From positions 310,001 through 374,000 of the forward strand of contig SJRY01000293.1 of the NCBI GenBank assembly GCA_011319805.1: a stretch of 64,000 nucleotides of DNA. The letters run 5' to 3'. Positions within the stretch are counted from its first letter, which is position 1. Every line of letters begins with the position of its first letter. Under the pieces are notes generated by a model. That model did no database searches, was not told where the DNA came from, and saw only the letters and a program-made list of their open reading frames with translations. Shown here piece by piece: positions 1-14,071 of this stretch. This DNA comes from Macrocybe gigantea. Its lineage: Eukaryota; Basidiomycota; Agaricomycetes; Agaricales; Callistosporiaceae. A program made the position numbers and the translations under genes.

Positions 1-2857
1 CCGAGTAGAGTGTGATATTGAGTTTCCAGATCGAAATCGTGTTCGAATAGTTGTTCCACTTGGTCTGCAAGCACATTTGTGCTCAACTAGATATATTTAT
101 ATCGGTTAATCAATGGATCCAGAGCTCCAATTGCGAGATGGAGAGCATACCCTAGCTTGCGAAGCTCGCATATTGTTCATTCCAGCAGCAACAAACTGGG
201 GGTCGTGAACTGAGTTCTCCTCTGAAGCTTGGAGACGGACCTACCATGGTACCCAAGTTCGTACTGGCCAAAACGGGGTGGTGTACAAGCTGGAAGAAAG
301 CCGGCTTCATTTCCGCTGAAAGACTGTCGTATATCTTCGTCGAGGCGTCTTGTAGGGTTGCCCACTGAGCTAGGACAGTATCTGCTCTGTTGAAAGAGGA
401 AGCGCGTCGTAAGGAAAAGAGGATAACGCACAAAAGCAAACATACTCGCGATAGTTGATCAAACTATAGGTCGTTGGACTCAGAAGCTCAGGCTTCCTCC
501 TCGTGTTGAATCGAGTCAGGTTCCCAATAATCTCAGCGACTGTGCCAGCAACTGAGGGAGAGACATCAAACTCCCGTTGCGCCCAACTGGTGAGGAACAC
601 ATTGAGGTTATCCGGGTTGAAACGCGTAGAGTTCCAACCGAGAGTAAGGAAAAACTCGGTTTCGCGTTCATAAGGCTTCAGGTCACCAACATTGAGAATC
701 CAGAGTCGTGTAGCATTGCGATCGACGGCAATCGACATTTGCTCGTAAATCTGAGTTATTTGTGAATGACAGCCAGGAACTCGACAAACTGCGCTGCTGA
801 CCTTAGATATCTGGCTAGACTGAACTATGCATAAGTAAGTGTTGCTCCCTGACTAGACTAGATTTCTACATACCACAATCCATTTGTAGTCCCTGGGATC
901 GCCAACCTGCCGTACGTGTGCGTTAATCTAGTGGACCAAAATAAACACGTATACGACACTGACGTAGTCAACCTAGTGGACTGATTAGATCGAAAATGGA
1001 TCAAACACGGAATAGTCACGTACATGATAGTATACTCCTGCACCTCCCGTTCTGTTTCGTTCGGAGAAGGTGGGGAATCGACGAACGTTACCCCAGCTGG
1101 CTAGAAGTGAGAAAAAAAGTAAAGAGGAGAATGACCGGCATCGTACTTATCGTCCGACCAAGGAGCGTGACGTAGTCTGGAACTGTCATCCCGGCATCAT
1201 AGTAACCTTCTACCTCTTTATCTGCGTCGAGGTGAATAAACGCGTTCGGTCAAACTCAACAATAAGTTCCTACAGAGTGTCCAGATTTGCGGAATACTTT
1301 CAATGTTATCGCCATAAACGCTTTTGAGTATGTTTGTCTGATCGGCAATGACTTGTTCAAGCAATTCAATGTTGGTCGTTTCCGACAAGGGCACTAGCCG
1401 AGGTAACGAAAATCAGGACGAAAAAAGAATGCAGGAATTCGATATAGGACTTACGATCTCCGAAACCTCTCATGCCCAGTGTGTACACAGACTCGAATGG
1501 GCGAGCTCGCTTGGTACCGTCGAGCCAATACTGCTTGATGTTGTCTGCGTTTGTGACGTAATTCCAATCTCCCTTTCCAACCAACGAGAATTCATTCGGT
1601 GTCGACCGCATCATCGGCTCTTGGTGGCTGATAGTACTCAGTTATCACAATAAGCTTGGAGCCATCCTCCGAGCTCACCTGGTACCCATGGCGATGCCAT
1701 ACATGTCCGCCAGGAATTGATTCTGAGGATCGTCAAGAGCGAAAGCGCTTCGGGATTGAGAATAACCTATATTTAGCAGCTCGGATGCATGCATAACTCA
1801 CCTCCCCCACATCGCTAGACGCGGTTTAGGGTTAATTCTGCTGACTTAATGAGCAGAAAGAACACATGCCTGGCCATAGATAGTTCGCCTTCAAACGGAG
1901 CATCAATTCGAATCTAAAGCAACCTCGTCAACGACAATGCGAAACCAATTCTGACTTGGATACTTACAGTTTGGTATAGAAAAGGTGATTGAACGGGAAC
2001 CCAGAGGTGACGTCGTCGTGCCATTAGTGAACTTCTCCGCAGCCCAGTTCTGCAAGGCGGGCTGTTCGTCGTTGAGGAATATGCCTCTATACTTGACAGT
2101 CGGAGAGCCATGTGAGCAGCCGCTCGAGGACACGAACAGCTCGCTGTGCTTCGTCGTCGGTACGTCGGCCCACCTATAATTAAACAAGAGAAACGGGTCA
2201 GCAGACGCGCCACCATGTGAACGATTGACGCGTTCGCCCGGGAAGAACCGTTCACACGCGGAGAAAGGAATCGTGAGTTCACCAATACCAAGGAGAAACA
2301 CCTGAAGCAGGTTGTGGAGCATTGAACGTCCTATTATTGTGCGGAAATCAAGCCGAATCAAAGTCCTTACCAAACTGCTCCGAATGATCATAGAGCGCAT
2401 ATATCGTGCCTCGCTTATCGGCACCGACGATGATATACGCACTGTCGATGCCTGGCAAAGGGTTCTTGACCTGCCTTGTGATGAATGCTTCCCACTTTCC
2501 CTGATCGAAGACACGTCTAGCCGAGTGTTGTTCACGACTTGGGATATCAGCGACGACTTTCCGAGCGTGCCGACGATGATCACCCCACCCGCCGACGGCG
2601 ACGGACGCGCAGACGAAGTGAAGTTGGCGAGGGGGGCTTTACGCCGTGACCCTCTGAATATCGGCGACAAAGTCCGACGCCGCGAGCTGGACGCCGGGCC
2701 ATTCGTCGGCTGATATGAGAACAGGAGACGCTTTGCCTCCGCCGACGATGGGAAAACTCGACGAAGAAGACGCGAAACTGACGCAGGTGTCTTGCCCGAT
2801 CGCATGCGCCTCGCGCAGAAGCAGCGCGAAACCGAGGACAAACCAACGCCCGAGCAT
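1..2857 (-). CDS. GH115 alpha-glucuronidase, 5' part (runs off left edge)
   Basis: Secreted glycoside hydrolase family 115 enzyme, which in this family removes (4-O-methyl)glucuronic acid from xylan side chains. The start is the ATG at 2857, giving a signal peptide (MLGRWFVLGFALLLREAHA). Further pieces read in order: VIIVGTLGKSSLISQVVNN, DSAYIIVGADKRGTIYAL, WWADVPTT-like segment, YRGIFLNDEQPALQNW, NEFSLVGKGDWNYVTNAD, a DDNWGNVRRFPTFSERN block near 1.1 kb, LNVGDLKPYE near 0.7 kb and a final exon (LADQVEQLFEHDFD) at the edge. Perhaps half the usual ~1000 residues are present. Two frame changes, near 2500-2507 and 1157-1163, each need one extra base to restore the family sequence. The many short introns and two breaks make exon borders approximate, but family assignment is firm. 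Confidence 0.88.
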
Positions 2858-3477
2858 TTTGTTTCCTTGCCGACTTCCTCCTGAGAAGCGAAGGGATGGT
2901 ATTGCGAGTAGGCGAGAGCAGCCCGCATTGGAGCATTCCTTCAGAGATTTATATCTCTTTTGCGAACACCACGACATGAGGTCACGAGGAGACTGGTTCG
3001 CGATACTGTTCCGCCATCATTCGTGAATTGTGGAGAAACTTCGGCGCAATGGGGAATCAATGGGCGGCTCCTAAGCGGGGAATACATAGTTAGCAATTGC
3101 TCGCGCGTATTGGCGAAAGGGATAATCTCTTTACGCGCTGAATTCGGGAGAAAAGTCGACACCATACCCTCCTCAGTCTTTAGCAAATCTTCCGGACCCT
3201 ATAGCGTCAAATCGCTAGTAGAAAAGGTGCGGAAGTCGACTTTGTTGAGCATGCTGAGGCTGGAGCAGGGATGAAAAGGCCTATCATCCATTAAATGTCT
3301 GATCATACAAGTACACGGATGAAAATGCTATAAAACGGGGTATATATATCACTCAAATCTAATAGTCAGAACACAAACGGCATGAGGAAAACATGGGTGA
3401 CTTACTTCAAGTCCGTCACCCTCCAAACCATCGCACAACTCATAGTTCATTCATGTTAGATATTCTTCCGATACAAC
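2858..3477. other. Intergenic: 5' flank of GH115 gene
   Basis: This 620-base stretch lies between the GH115 start and the stop codon of the next minus-strand gene. It must hold the GH115 promoter and the neighbour's 3' end. A TA-rich segment (tatatatat-like, near 3340-3350) is present. No coding signal was recognised. Confidence 0.5.
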
Positions 3478-3953
3478 TTATCGTGGTAGCCGTCCAACGT
3501 TCGCAAGAGGCGTATCCTGCGATGTCGGATGGCCTTCGTCCTCCTCGTCATCGTCTTCAATGAACTCTCTAGCTGGCGGCCCATCGTCTTCGCTCAACCG
3601 TATCCGTCCCGTATCTGACGTTGCGAAGGGTTTGAGCCTTGGCATCCACGGGGACCAACGTCAAGAATAGAGCTCAAAAACCCACGTAATGAAACGCACC
3701 GATATTCCGTTACCATTCTCTTGAGCGCGTCTGCACGTTTCCAGATCAGAAAAAGCGCACACATTGTGCATGTCGTCAGCAGCACGATCAGGACCATATT
3801 GCCTATCGGCTGTGGCTTCTCAGACTCTTTGGGAGCTGTTTCGGAGGGTGCAGTAGAACGACATATGCGAACGTGAACTATGCATGAGCGTGCATCCGGG
3901 GAAGAAAGAAGTTCAAAGAGCGGACGACTGACTTCCTGGCGTGTCGGAGGCAT
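3478..3953 (-). CDS. Type I membrane protein, C-terminal part (5' exons unresolved)
   Basis: The last two exons are clear on the minus strand. One carries a single membrane segment (NMVLIVLLTTCTMCALFLIW) followed by a basic stop-transfer stretch (KRADALKRMVTEYR). A ~60-nt intron (donor gtgcgt, acceptor ccaag) leads in phase to an acidic cytoplasmic tail of about 50 residues (IRLSEDDGPPAREFIEDDDE... ending VGRLPR). A Ser/Pro/Lys-rich stalk precedes the membrane segment. This layout fits a sorting receptor or a processing enzyme anchored in Golgi, endosome or vacuole, but I do not recognise the lumenal domain, which should lie in 3950-4500; no frame there gives a recognisable family. Function not assigned. 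Confidence 0.5.
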
Positions 3954-4627
3954 CTCGTCTTTTTTTTGTTTTCAGCCGGAACGAGGTCAGCGTGGAGGAG
4001 GAAAGAGGGAAGATCGGACGCCGTTTGGCGTTGTCAGTGTCACACCAGAGTGTTGTGCCCGTCAAAGCTGGTCGCTTTCCGCAAGGAAGATCGCGTTGGA
4101 GTCACGGGACATCCAAATTGGGATGGAATAAGTATTTCAACCTCCGCTAGCCGAGAAAGGTTGCCGATGAAATCTCCGCTCGGGATGGGTCCAAGCCATT
4201 GCAATCCTCACGGCGAACCTCGCTCATACCAGCGAAAGCGCCAATTGTGCTCATTCAACGTCCAACCTCCAGAGACCTCACATGGGGAGGTAGTACGGGG
4301 CTCCTTAGCATCGTTCCAATGATGGTGATGGTGACGATTCTGCACGTCACTCTCATTGTCATGCCTTTGCTTATAAAAACCAGTATCTTCACACCAAAGT
4401 CGATGGTCCTCTATGCCATCAAGCTCTTCCATTAGTCGCTGGTAGGAGAGGATATGAACTCGTATTATCAAGAACCGCACGATGAACCTGTCTAGTACGT
4501 AGATTTCCACAGTTCATTTATTCTGAAAGTTGATCTAACCAGGTATGCAGTGTAGGTTGGTTGATCCCACAATCCGGGGTTGCTGCAAACAGATGAACTG
4601 ACGGCCGAAATGCAGATCTCTGCCTAG

Positions 4628-5106
4628 GCTTTGCGAACTTTTGGTGCGTCCGCAGCTCGCTCTTTAACAAGCACTTGACAGAGCCTTTTCTGCTGCCTAG
4701 CTACTCCATCTTCCTCGCATACCTGCTTCACCCTAACGCGAGCTCCGTGGGTCACAGCGACACTTTCAGCGCGTACGTCACCTTCCTCGGCGCGTGCGTG
4801 AACCTCGCGGCCATCTACTTGCGCCGGGAAGAGCTCAGCGGCACCGCGGCCGACGTGGGCGTGACGACGTGCCACTTTCTCGCAGCGTGCGTGCATGCGT
4901 TCACATGCCGGCTCAGCTTTGCGGGCCATAGCCGCGGTCGCGGGAGGGCGAGCGATGATGGCGAGGGGGCTGCTACGCTGTTGCCTGGGTCCGGCGTCGT
5001 ACGGCTGTTCTATGATGGAGGACGGAGAGACGACTGGGTGAGGAAGACGCCTTTGACGGCGAGAGAACGGCGCTTGGTCAATATGGAGAAGGACAGGCAG
5101 CTGTGA
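4628..5106 (+). CDS. Small membrane protein, tandem paralogue A (partial model)
   Basis: An open exon, probably starting at an acceptor ending cctag at 4627, encodes hydrophobic segments and a basic C-terminal tail ending KDRQL. The diagnostic part is PSYSIFLAYLL, then YVTFLGACVNLAAIYLRREE, then FLAACVHAFTCRLSF. The same spacing recurs in the gene at 5616-5940, so the pair are tandem paralogues on one strand. Upstream exons are not resolved; an ATG at 4455 followed by a gtacgt donor is a candidate start. The family is not recognised. The two [AG]CV[NH]-type segments inside each protein look like a short internal repeat forming paired membrane helices. Confidence 0.5.
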
Positions 5107-5615
5107 TTGCTCTTGGTGGCATATGAGGCAGGACTAGCGCTCTTTCGGCACGGCGTGTTCAACGTGCATACGAACTCGAAGAGCATGTTGAAAGAACTCA
5201 CCATGCATATGCTATGCTCCTCGCAATTACATCTCTCTGATATAAAGCATGACGTGGGACGTTGATGAATAGCTTGTCTCTTTTCTTGTTAAGTACAAGT
5301 ATAAGTATAGTACATGTCTGCCATCGCTATTATCCCTTGGCCGCTCTCGTTTTACCTTCCACCCATATCCACAGGTCTGGACAGACGAAAAATGAACTGG
5401 CTAGATGCAAGCATTCTGTGAGTTTCCAATAATATCGTCTCTGGACACATTCCTCATGCACTTGGCCCGCTTCAGTAAGTGCCTGCCATCTCACGCCCCA
5501 TCCAATGTGACACCGGCCGTCCTGGGCCTGGTGAACGTTGGGTAAGCTCAGAACGCTCCAGATATGCATATGTGCCTCGACTGGAGCCAAAAATAACCTT
5601 AATATCTCTTTGAAG

Positions 5616-5940
5616 CTACGCCGTTTTCTGCATCGTCGAGAGTGTACGCGGCAGCGACGGGAGCGAACCAGATATCTTCGGGGCCTGGCTGATCTTCCTC
5701 GCCGGCTGCGTCAACCTCACTACGGCCTACGTGCGGTGGAACGAGTTCGGGCTGGGCGAGCTGCCGCTGACGGCATGCCTTTTAACGGCTGGCTGTGTCA
5801 ATCTGGTTACGGCGCGGATTGTATGGATAAGGAGTCGGCGTCGCACGGGTAACAGCAAGCTGGACAAGAGGAGCAGTGGAGTCATACCTGTGCTGCCCAT
5901 CTACCGTGTGTCCGACGAGCTGCGAGCGGGCATCGCGTGA
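5616..5940 (+). CDS. Small membrane protein, tandem paralogue B (partial model)
   Basis: The last exon begins after an acceptor (tgaag, 5615) and ends at TGA 5938-5940. It encodes YAVFCIVESV, a short acidic linker, WLIFLAGCVNLTTAYVRWNE, and a second related segment LLTAGCVNLVTARIVWI before a basic tail. AGCVNL thus occurs twice in 35 residues, and the first copy aligns with GACVNL in the upstream gene at 4628-5106. An upstream exon may begin at ATG 5391 (MNWLDASIL then a gtgagt donor). Function is not recognised; a small two- or four-helix membrane protein is all that can be said. Confidence 0.5.
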
Positions 5941-6382
5941 AGCCAAGACGGCCGTTCGGTTCTCGACTTTGACGAAGACTGACAGCATCGCAACGGAGCA
6001 GAGTTGACAAATGTTGAAATGGTGGGTATTCCTCGGAACGAGCAAAGTTTACAGTGAATCGACTGAGCACGTTGGACCGTGCTAATGGTGTCTACGGTTG
6101 AAGGGAGATAAGCAGTGGCGTAGGCACGTTTGATGCTTCTTGGCTACGCCTTTCTCGGAGTCGGAGTCGAGTCATATACCAAGTCTTTGAAAGCAAAATA
6201 AAAATAAGAAAATTCAGAACCAAGTCGATCCGAATGCGTTTGGACGGACATCGTGATTTTGGGGGTGAGCGGAGGCCCGTGGGGGTGGCAGAAAGAAAAA
6301 ACGCAAAATATGTTGGACCAGAACAGGAAAGGCAATGACAAAATCATGAAATAATCAATCTCCGATAAGAGATTATCAACGC
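5941..6382. other. Intergenic: upstream region of GAPDH gene
   Basis: Non-coding stretch between the small membrane protein and the GAPDH core promoter. It becomes AT-rich then pyrimidine-rich toward the TATA box, as expected for a strong fungal promoter. No other feature recognised. Confidence 0.5.
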
Positions 6383-6389
6383 TATATAA
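6383..6389 (+). promoter_or_regulatory. TATA box of GAPDH gene
   Basis: TATATAA lies 56 bases before the ATG at 6445 and is followed by a C/T-rich leader (ctccgcccc, tcttccactc, atccactcac). Position and leader composition are typical of highly expressed fungal gpd promoters. Confidence 0.7.
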
Positions 6390-6444
6390 CCCTCCGCCCC
6401 GATTTCTTCCACTCATCACATATACATCCACTCACTAGAACACC

Positions 6445-7970
<1,526 letters not shown>

Positions 7971-10769
7971 ACGCTCCCCTCCCCTCTGCCTTTGGCGGAT
8001 CCGAGTTGTCCCTTTCGTGGGCCGTTCGTTCCTTAAGAAGCAGAGTGCGCATTTTTCTGGTCAGACTGCACAACTTGCTCGAATTCGGCGTTGCGTGGTG
8101 CTTTGTCATTCTTGAGATTCCTTGCGTTTCGTGATGGAAGAAAATGATGTACTATATGCTGCTGAATAGAACGCGGACATAGAGAATGCTTATATAGGAC
8201 GAATGTCCAGCTTAGTTGCAGGGTGCATGACATGCGAAACTGTTGTCCACGCAAGAATCGGACGATGCAATAAGAGTTGTGGTAAATCCTCAACCCTGTG
8301 TTCGTCCTTGCTTTTTCAGGATCCGCTTCCTGAAGGACTTTCGCTAAAGCTCCACCGCGAGCCAGACGTGCGACGCATTTGAGATGGTCTGAGCTGAACC
8401 AGATGCAAGTGCAGGCATTATTGAACGTTGAGGTTGCCAGACCCTGCACGTCCAATTGTCCGAATAGGGTGGCCTCTCGCTCGTACTAGTACTTCGTCAA
8501 GAAGACTAGTATGACAGGATATACCTGTATTAACATCGCGGATCGGGGAGGGTTGCTCTCTCAGAGCCTCTAATGTTAATGCCTATTTCTGCCAGACTCT
8601 AGAGCCTGAAACTGGCCGATATCAAGACGGCTAGAATGCTTCTCTGACGCCTTTGGATTCTCCGATGGCTACTGGATAGGGGGTTCTATGAATGGAATGC
8701 TTTGTCGTTACGCCGGTTTCAGGACCCGGACGTGGATTAGCTGGAGGATGGGGAAACGAGGCGGCGCGCACCGAAGAGGTTCAAGATATTAGCTAAGATT
8801 GGTGCCTTGACAGCTAGGACTGGTGTTTGAGCATGCTACAGTGGCTGTTGCCAAGACATAAATTGGCATCCATCCCGCGGGAAGAAGAAATGCAAAAACC
8901 CGTTTGAGTAGGACGTTGATGGGAACACATAGGCGGGCAGGAGGAGGGGGAAGTTGCCGAAATGTACAGTTTTTGTGCACTCCCTGGAGACGGACATTCT
9001 ATGCACAAATGGTCTGGACTCGATTTGCAGCTAGGCGCCTGACGTTGTCTATCGCAGCGGGATACAGTCGAATGGGACGAGATGTTGGTCCTGCGAGGGG
9101 GGGAAACATCTGCGGTTGATGCAGAGTTCCGAGCAAAAGTCGCCCGTCGTCTTCGTCTGAGGAATACACTAGTTATTCTTGTGTGTAGTCGAAAAGTCCT
9201 AGAACGCATAACAGATGTATAATGTGCATCATCTCCTATAATGCTTTCGTGAATGACTTTGAGAGCGGCAAGGTCTCCGTCGTTTAAATTCGTGCTGACG
9301 CGATCTTGCCGAAAGCTCAAACGGATCTTCGCAAGCAAAGGTTAAATCGCGCTCCAACGTCACTTACAGAAGTGGCGGCGGAAAGACGGAGCAAAGGCAG
9401 CGGCAGCGGGCACAACCACTGCAGAACACCAGCAAAAGAGCAACCAACGAGACCGGATCATTGAGTGGCCACAGATGAGGGATAGCACAAGTGAGACCGC
9501 GATAACGGCACGAGAAATCGGAGCAAGTCATAACACCGATTCGATGATGCGTAAATGCTTGTCCTTTAGTGCGGTGGTCCACCGAGAGAGCATGCGGAAG
9601 AGCAGAGAACTGTGTATGACCTTGTAGCATTAGGAGCCCATTGGGATACAAGGGTGGGATTCGACATCAACGGAGTTGCGAGGAAGCAGGACGTTCTTGA
9701 TGACAAACACACCTCCATACACGAAGCATTGTCTCCGCAGATTCCAAGGTTCCTATCCGGCACGTTGTAAAGCCCGGAGTGGCAGGATTTGCTTCAAGAA
9801 ACTTCGGAATGTACCTGAAAATGTCAGCATCTCGTTATGTTGCCATGAGTTGGTGGTGCCGGTGATCGATCCCGTAATTGGCCGACCCTGCTAAGCACCA
9901 CATGAACTCCCTGGTGGGGTTGCATACGAATTTAACAGCCTACGACAAGAAGTCGAAGCGGCACTACCTTATTGTCAGTTTCGCCCGGCTTTCTGCTTAT
10001 TCCCTTTTTGACAGTGAAGATTCTAAATATAACGATGTGGGCTAACTTCAGCTCGAGCTCCATGCTCCTTGCTACACGGTCCGAGAACCACACAAACACC
10101 AGGCCGCAAGGAACATCATCAGCAGGGGGTGATGTGCATCAGCAGATGGATCGACACATACCCGGCGTGAGTGCGTCAATGCTCGACGGCAAGTCTCCAC
10201 TCTCGGGAAGAAGTTAGCGGAGGGAGAGGCTCTAGCCATTTAAGTACATGTTTATACCCATTGGCCCGCTTGTTATGTCCTCCTGCGGGTATAGAACGTC
10301 TTCCTTCTGCCAAGCTTAGCAAGCCTTCACGCGCTCCGTCTTCTGGGAGTCAGCTTGCATTCGTAACGTTTATCGGACGCCAATTCTAAGCTGACACGTC
10401 TGGTGTCCCCATGAAATCAGGAGATCCCAAGTCTCTTGGAGCAATGCTTTACCACGGCCGACTTGGTATTGTTGCAACATTCGGTCATTAAAGGACACGG
10501 ACGCAGTGACCTCGGCCAGAAGATTCGAAGCTCATCCGTTTTGGGCTGGTTGAGCGCACGATTGTTGTTCACGTTGACATGCCCTAATCGCGAGTTCATG
10601 GCCATTCTGATACGTCAGGCCTTCGACTGGTCTGTTCGAGAAACAAAAACCCCTGAAACTAGCAAATTGTGGCGGAAACAATAGCATTCGGTCCTCATTC
10701 TGTCTTCTAAACCACCCTCTGGTTCAAAAAATTGGTCTACTAATCCATAGTGATAAGTCGGTAGATCAA
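7971..10769. other. Gene-poor stretch between GAPDH and O-methyltransferase
   Basis: About 2.8 kb with stop codons in all frames at short intervals. It includes the GAPDH 3' region (to roughly 8.2 kb). Around 9364-9660 on the minus strand a short frame (ending in a run of Leu, Cys and Arg, with IPHLWPLNDPVSLVALLL) faintly resembles the F-box-type proteins common in Agaricomycetes, but breaks prevent a model. Nothing else is recognised. Confidence 0.4.
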
Positions 10770-12903
10770 TTAGACCGGGATGAATTCTATGAGGCTAGCA
10801 TCTCCTGATTCTCGGATCTTGACAAACTCGAAGCCCGCTTCTTCACTGTTAGAAGACGTTTGAGGATCATGATAGTCCAGCGGAACGCGTGGATGGGAAC
10901 TTGCACTCACGCTACGGAAATATACTCTTCCAGCGTCCGCTCCTTTGTGTTGAAGTCAATCATCATGTCAATGTCCAACGCATACAGTCTGTATCTGGCT
11001 GCACCGTAGTTCGGCAGTAACGGTTCCGGAGCCTGAGAGGATTGTTTCCGTCATGAGCGAGACGCCAATGCTTCACTGGTTCCAGAATTCATGACAGACC
11101 TGTTGGAAAGCTGCCTCGCGCGTGGGATCGCGCGCGAGATGCTGTAACACAAGCTCATCTGTTAGATGGAGGTGAGTTCATTGGATGCTTGCTATTTTTG
11201 ACCCTGGACTCGGGACTCACGGACAAGGAGCTTGGCGTGTGGCTTTATTACCCTTCGGATGCCTTTAAGAATTTTTACGCAGTCTTCGTCGCCCCAGTTA
11301 TGCCTATTTCGTCACAAATAAATGGATGTTAATAGAATAGGCGGAAGCATGACCCCATGGAGCACGACTTGCAAGACATAACGTATCTTCGAGGGACATC
11401 AAACACATATCAAACGTTCTTGGCTCTCAAGGACTTACATAGTAGAGATCACAGTCAGCGACAGGTGTGTCCTGGAAGAAGTCAAATGGGATGAATTTGA
11501 CTCGCTGATTCTGGACCGCGCGGGGATGTTCTTGTTCCCAATACTGAGAAAGCTCTCGACATGAATAATGATCCTCCGAAAGGATAAATTGAAAAAAAGT
11601 GCCGGACGAACCTCTTGTCCTTGCTTGATGGCAGGTGCCAGGTCTTGCAGCACCACCTTTAGCTTGGGAAAAGATCTGAGGAGGGACAATGTTATGTGTC
11701 CATTGCCTCCTCCGACGTCACATATGGTTGTATCAGGTGGAAGAGTTGCCCATGGGTACACTACGTTTAACCTGTATCAGCATTCTTCGTAATGAGATGT
11801 GCATAGATTACTCTTGCATTTTGTGAGCGTGTTTCCACCAGAAACCTGGCCCCAGCCTGTCATGCCCAAGTTGAATCGCTGTGCGACGAACCACACATCA
11901 GTCTCGATGGTTGTGTTGGAAAATATTAAGCAGCCTAACGTCAACGCGCTTGGAACCTTCCGGCTGCGATACGCGGTCAAATCAGACGATAGCGTAGAAA
12001 GCAAACATCATCACTCACTGTTCGATAGTATTGGAAAAAAGGCGAACCATGAACGTACTCGAACGCCGTCATTTCAGAGTTCTTTGAAGGAGTATATGAA
12101 TCCTTAAGAACAGTTGGCAAGAGGATTGAGGCTTTAGCAGATTCGTCGTTCCTGTCAGGATAATAGCTCAGAACAGGGGATTTGGATAACCAGTCACGAC
12201 GATGCTAGACGCGTACAGATGACCGACGAGATTCGCAACAGGTTCCGTCGATACGAGTTTCATGCTCAGGCGGTTGTTGGCGAACACGTTTGGTTGCACT
12301 GGCTTACGGCCGTTAGTTCTTACCAAGAATTAGAGGGAGTGTCAAGACCTTCTCTGAAACAATGTTTCGTGGCCAGGAGGCGCAAAATACGGCCTAGCTT
12401 TCCACTGTTAATCTGGCATTGCTTTGCGAGTTGATCAACATGGACTCCTTCCGGTTTATCGAGCAGAAGATCTGCAATCTTGGCCTCGGAGACTACTTGG
12501 AGACAAGTGGGTTCTACAAACTGCCGTTTAGGGACGTGCATCAGCAATCGTTTACCATATTCTGACTGAGAGGAGCCTACAGCGAAAGCTTTCTAAACAT
12601 ACGATCAGACATGTGCGTGTACAGTACTCAGGGTCAACGTACGCCTGCTATGGATTGCGCTGGACTTGAAACTGTAGCCATCAATTGAGAACAAGCGGCC
12701 TCGATCGCTTGAATAGCTACCGCGAGCCGGGGAGTGAAACTTTCTGGCAGGTCAAACGGACCAGTGGTAGTCGAGTCGAGCGAAGGTAGGTCTTCACCGG
12801 TGGCAGCATACTCGGCCAGGACAACATTGACTTGATTGGAGATTAGGTTGGCCAGGGCCAATACTTGAGCCTTGCTCGTTGGGTACAAGTTGTTGTCAGT
12901 CAT
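10770..12903 (-). CDS. Family 2 O-methyltransferase (SAM-dependent)
   Basis: Transfers a methyl group from S-adenosylmethionine to a hydroxyl of a small, usually aromatic molecule; cytosolic. Reading from ATG 12903: an N-terminal exon (MTDNNLYPTSKAQVLALANL...), a dimerisation/winged-helix part (VVSEAKIADLLLDKPEGVHV, GKLGRILRLLATKHCFRE, PNVFANNRLSMKLVS, DESAKASILLPTVL), then FNLGMTGWGQVSGG, the SAM-binding TTICDVGGGNGHITLSLL, VVLQDLAPAIKQGQ, VKFIPFDFFQDTPVADCD, the catalytic-His segment HNWGDEDCVKILKGI, PEPLLPNYGAARYRLYALD and the C-terminus GFEFVKIRESGDASLIEFIP. All exons join in frame, so the gene looks intact. Substrate unknown. It lies in the same 16-kb region as an adenylate-forming reductase and a permease. 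Confidence 0.92.
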
Positions 12904-14071
12904 GCTAGGATAGTTGGTGGTTGGACAGAGGGCGAATATTTGACCGTTGAAGTAAAAATATCTCGAAGATACGTGCCTCGTAGGCTTGTTAAGTACTTGT
13001 TCAATACTTGATACCAATGGGGATTTCTCAGGGGGGAAACGTGGAGATAGCCAGCATAGGATATGGCTTAAGGCTTCCATGATCCAATGAGTGAGAAAGG
13101 AGTTAGGTGCTTGGGATGTATCGATATGGAAACCGGACGGAATGTGGAACCCCGGTTGTCTGAATTCTGGGAGAAAGCATTAATTGTGAATTTGTCGTAC
13201 GGCAAAGCCTATTTTCCTTCGCTCTTTCCCGTTCGAGTCGTAGTATTATATTTCTGATTTCTGGTCTTGAGATTCTATCAAGCGCCTACATAGGGTCGAG
13301 TAACGCGTGGCCGAACCTTTCAAGGAGCGGTCAGAAGCGCCAACTGCAGCTCGATAGGTCCAGTTGTACCCTCAATCGTTGGAGTAAGAAGTGCTGAGAA
13401 CACGTTTTTTACTCGGATGACCTGGGAACACGCCGTAATTGTCCCGAAGTACCATATGATCGATGGTCAAACGGAATGTTCGAATCTATTACTCGAATAA
13501 GTCACGAGTCTTGCTTTCCATGGAAGAAAGCAAATACCCAACTACAACGCGTACCAATGTCATGAAACCGCATAACCGACGTTGGGACGTCTCACCAACC
13601 ATGGCATTTAGGTAGTCGCCATAACTGCGCGAACTCAGAAGGGAGTATCTATGATGCGATAATCAAATGAGCCGACGCCAGAGTAATTACTGACACTCCA
13701 CGCGGCATGGCATCCTGCGAAAACAAAAATATGTTAACGTCTGATAAAGGGTCTTCGGCAAAACTTGACAACACCTTCGCAGTGAGATAATCTTTGCCTG
13801 TTTCTTTTTCATGGCGTGCCTAATGTTGTGACACAGCGATAGGTATCTGATGGAGAAGTGCATGAATTGAATTGCTCAAGCAGTGCGATGCGGGTGTTGT
13901 GGCAGAACGAGCACGTGACTCGACGCGTTGTGTTGAAATCCCGCGTTCGGCACAAGTTCGGTTCTTTGTTGTGACCAACTCCCTTCAACCATCGCTGCTA
14001 AGTAAGAAAACCCCCTCGCTGCCGTTACAACTGTTCTGGCGATTCGTGGCACAGAGTAGCGACTGCTCAAT
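12904..14071. other. Intergenic, divergent promoters
   Basis: Non-coding stretch of about 1.2 kb between the start of the O-methyltransferase (minus) and the start of the coiled-coil gene (plus). It should hold both promoters. No gene recognised. It contains one copy of a 12-mer (accctcaatcgt, near 13368) also found near 23268 and 26419. Confidence 0.5.

Noticed and set aside
4208..4510. Minus-strand frame with a His run (HHHHH)
   Set aside because: The run comes from a tgatgg/gatggt repeat; no domain and no clear place in the neighbouring gene model.
9364..9763. Possible F-box-like protein on the minus strand
   Set aside because: Only a faint resemblance (IPHLWPLNDPVSLVALLL), no F-box core readable, frames broken; not enough to call a gene.
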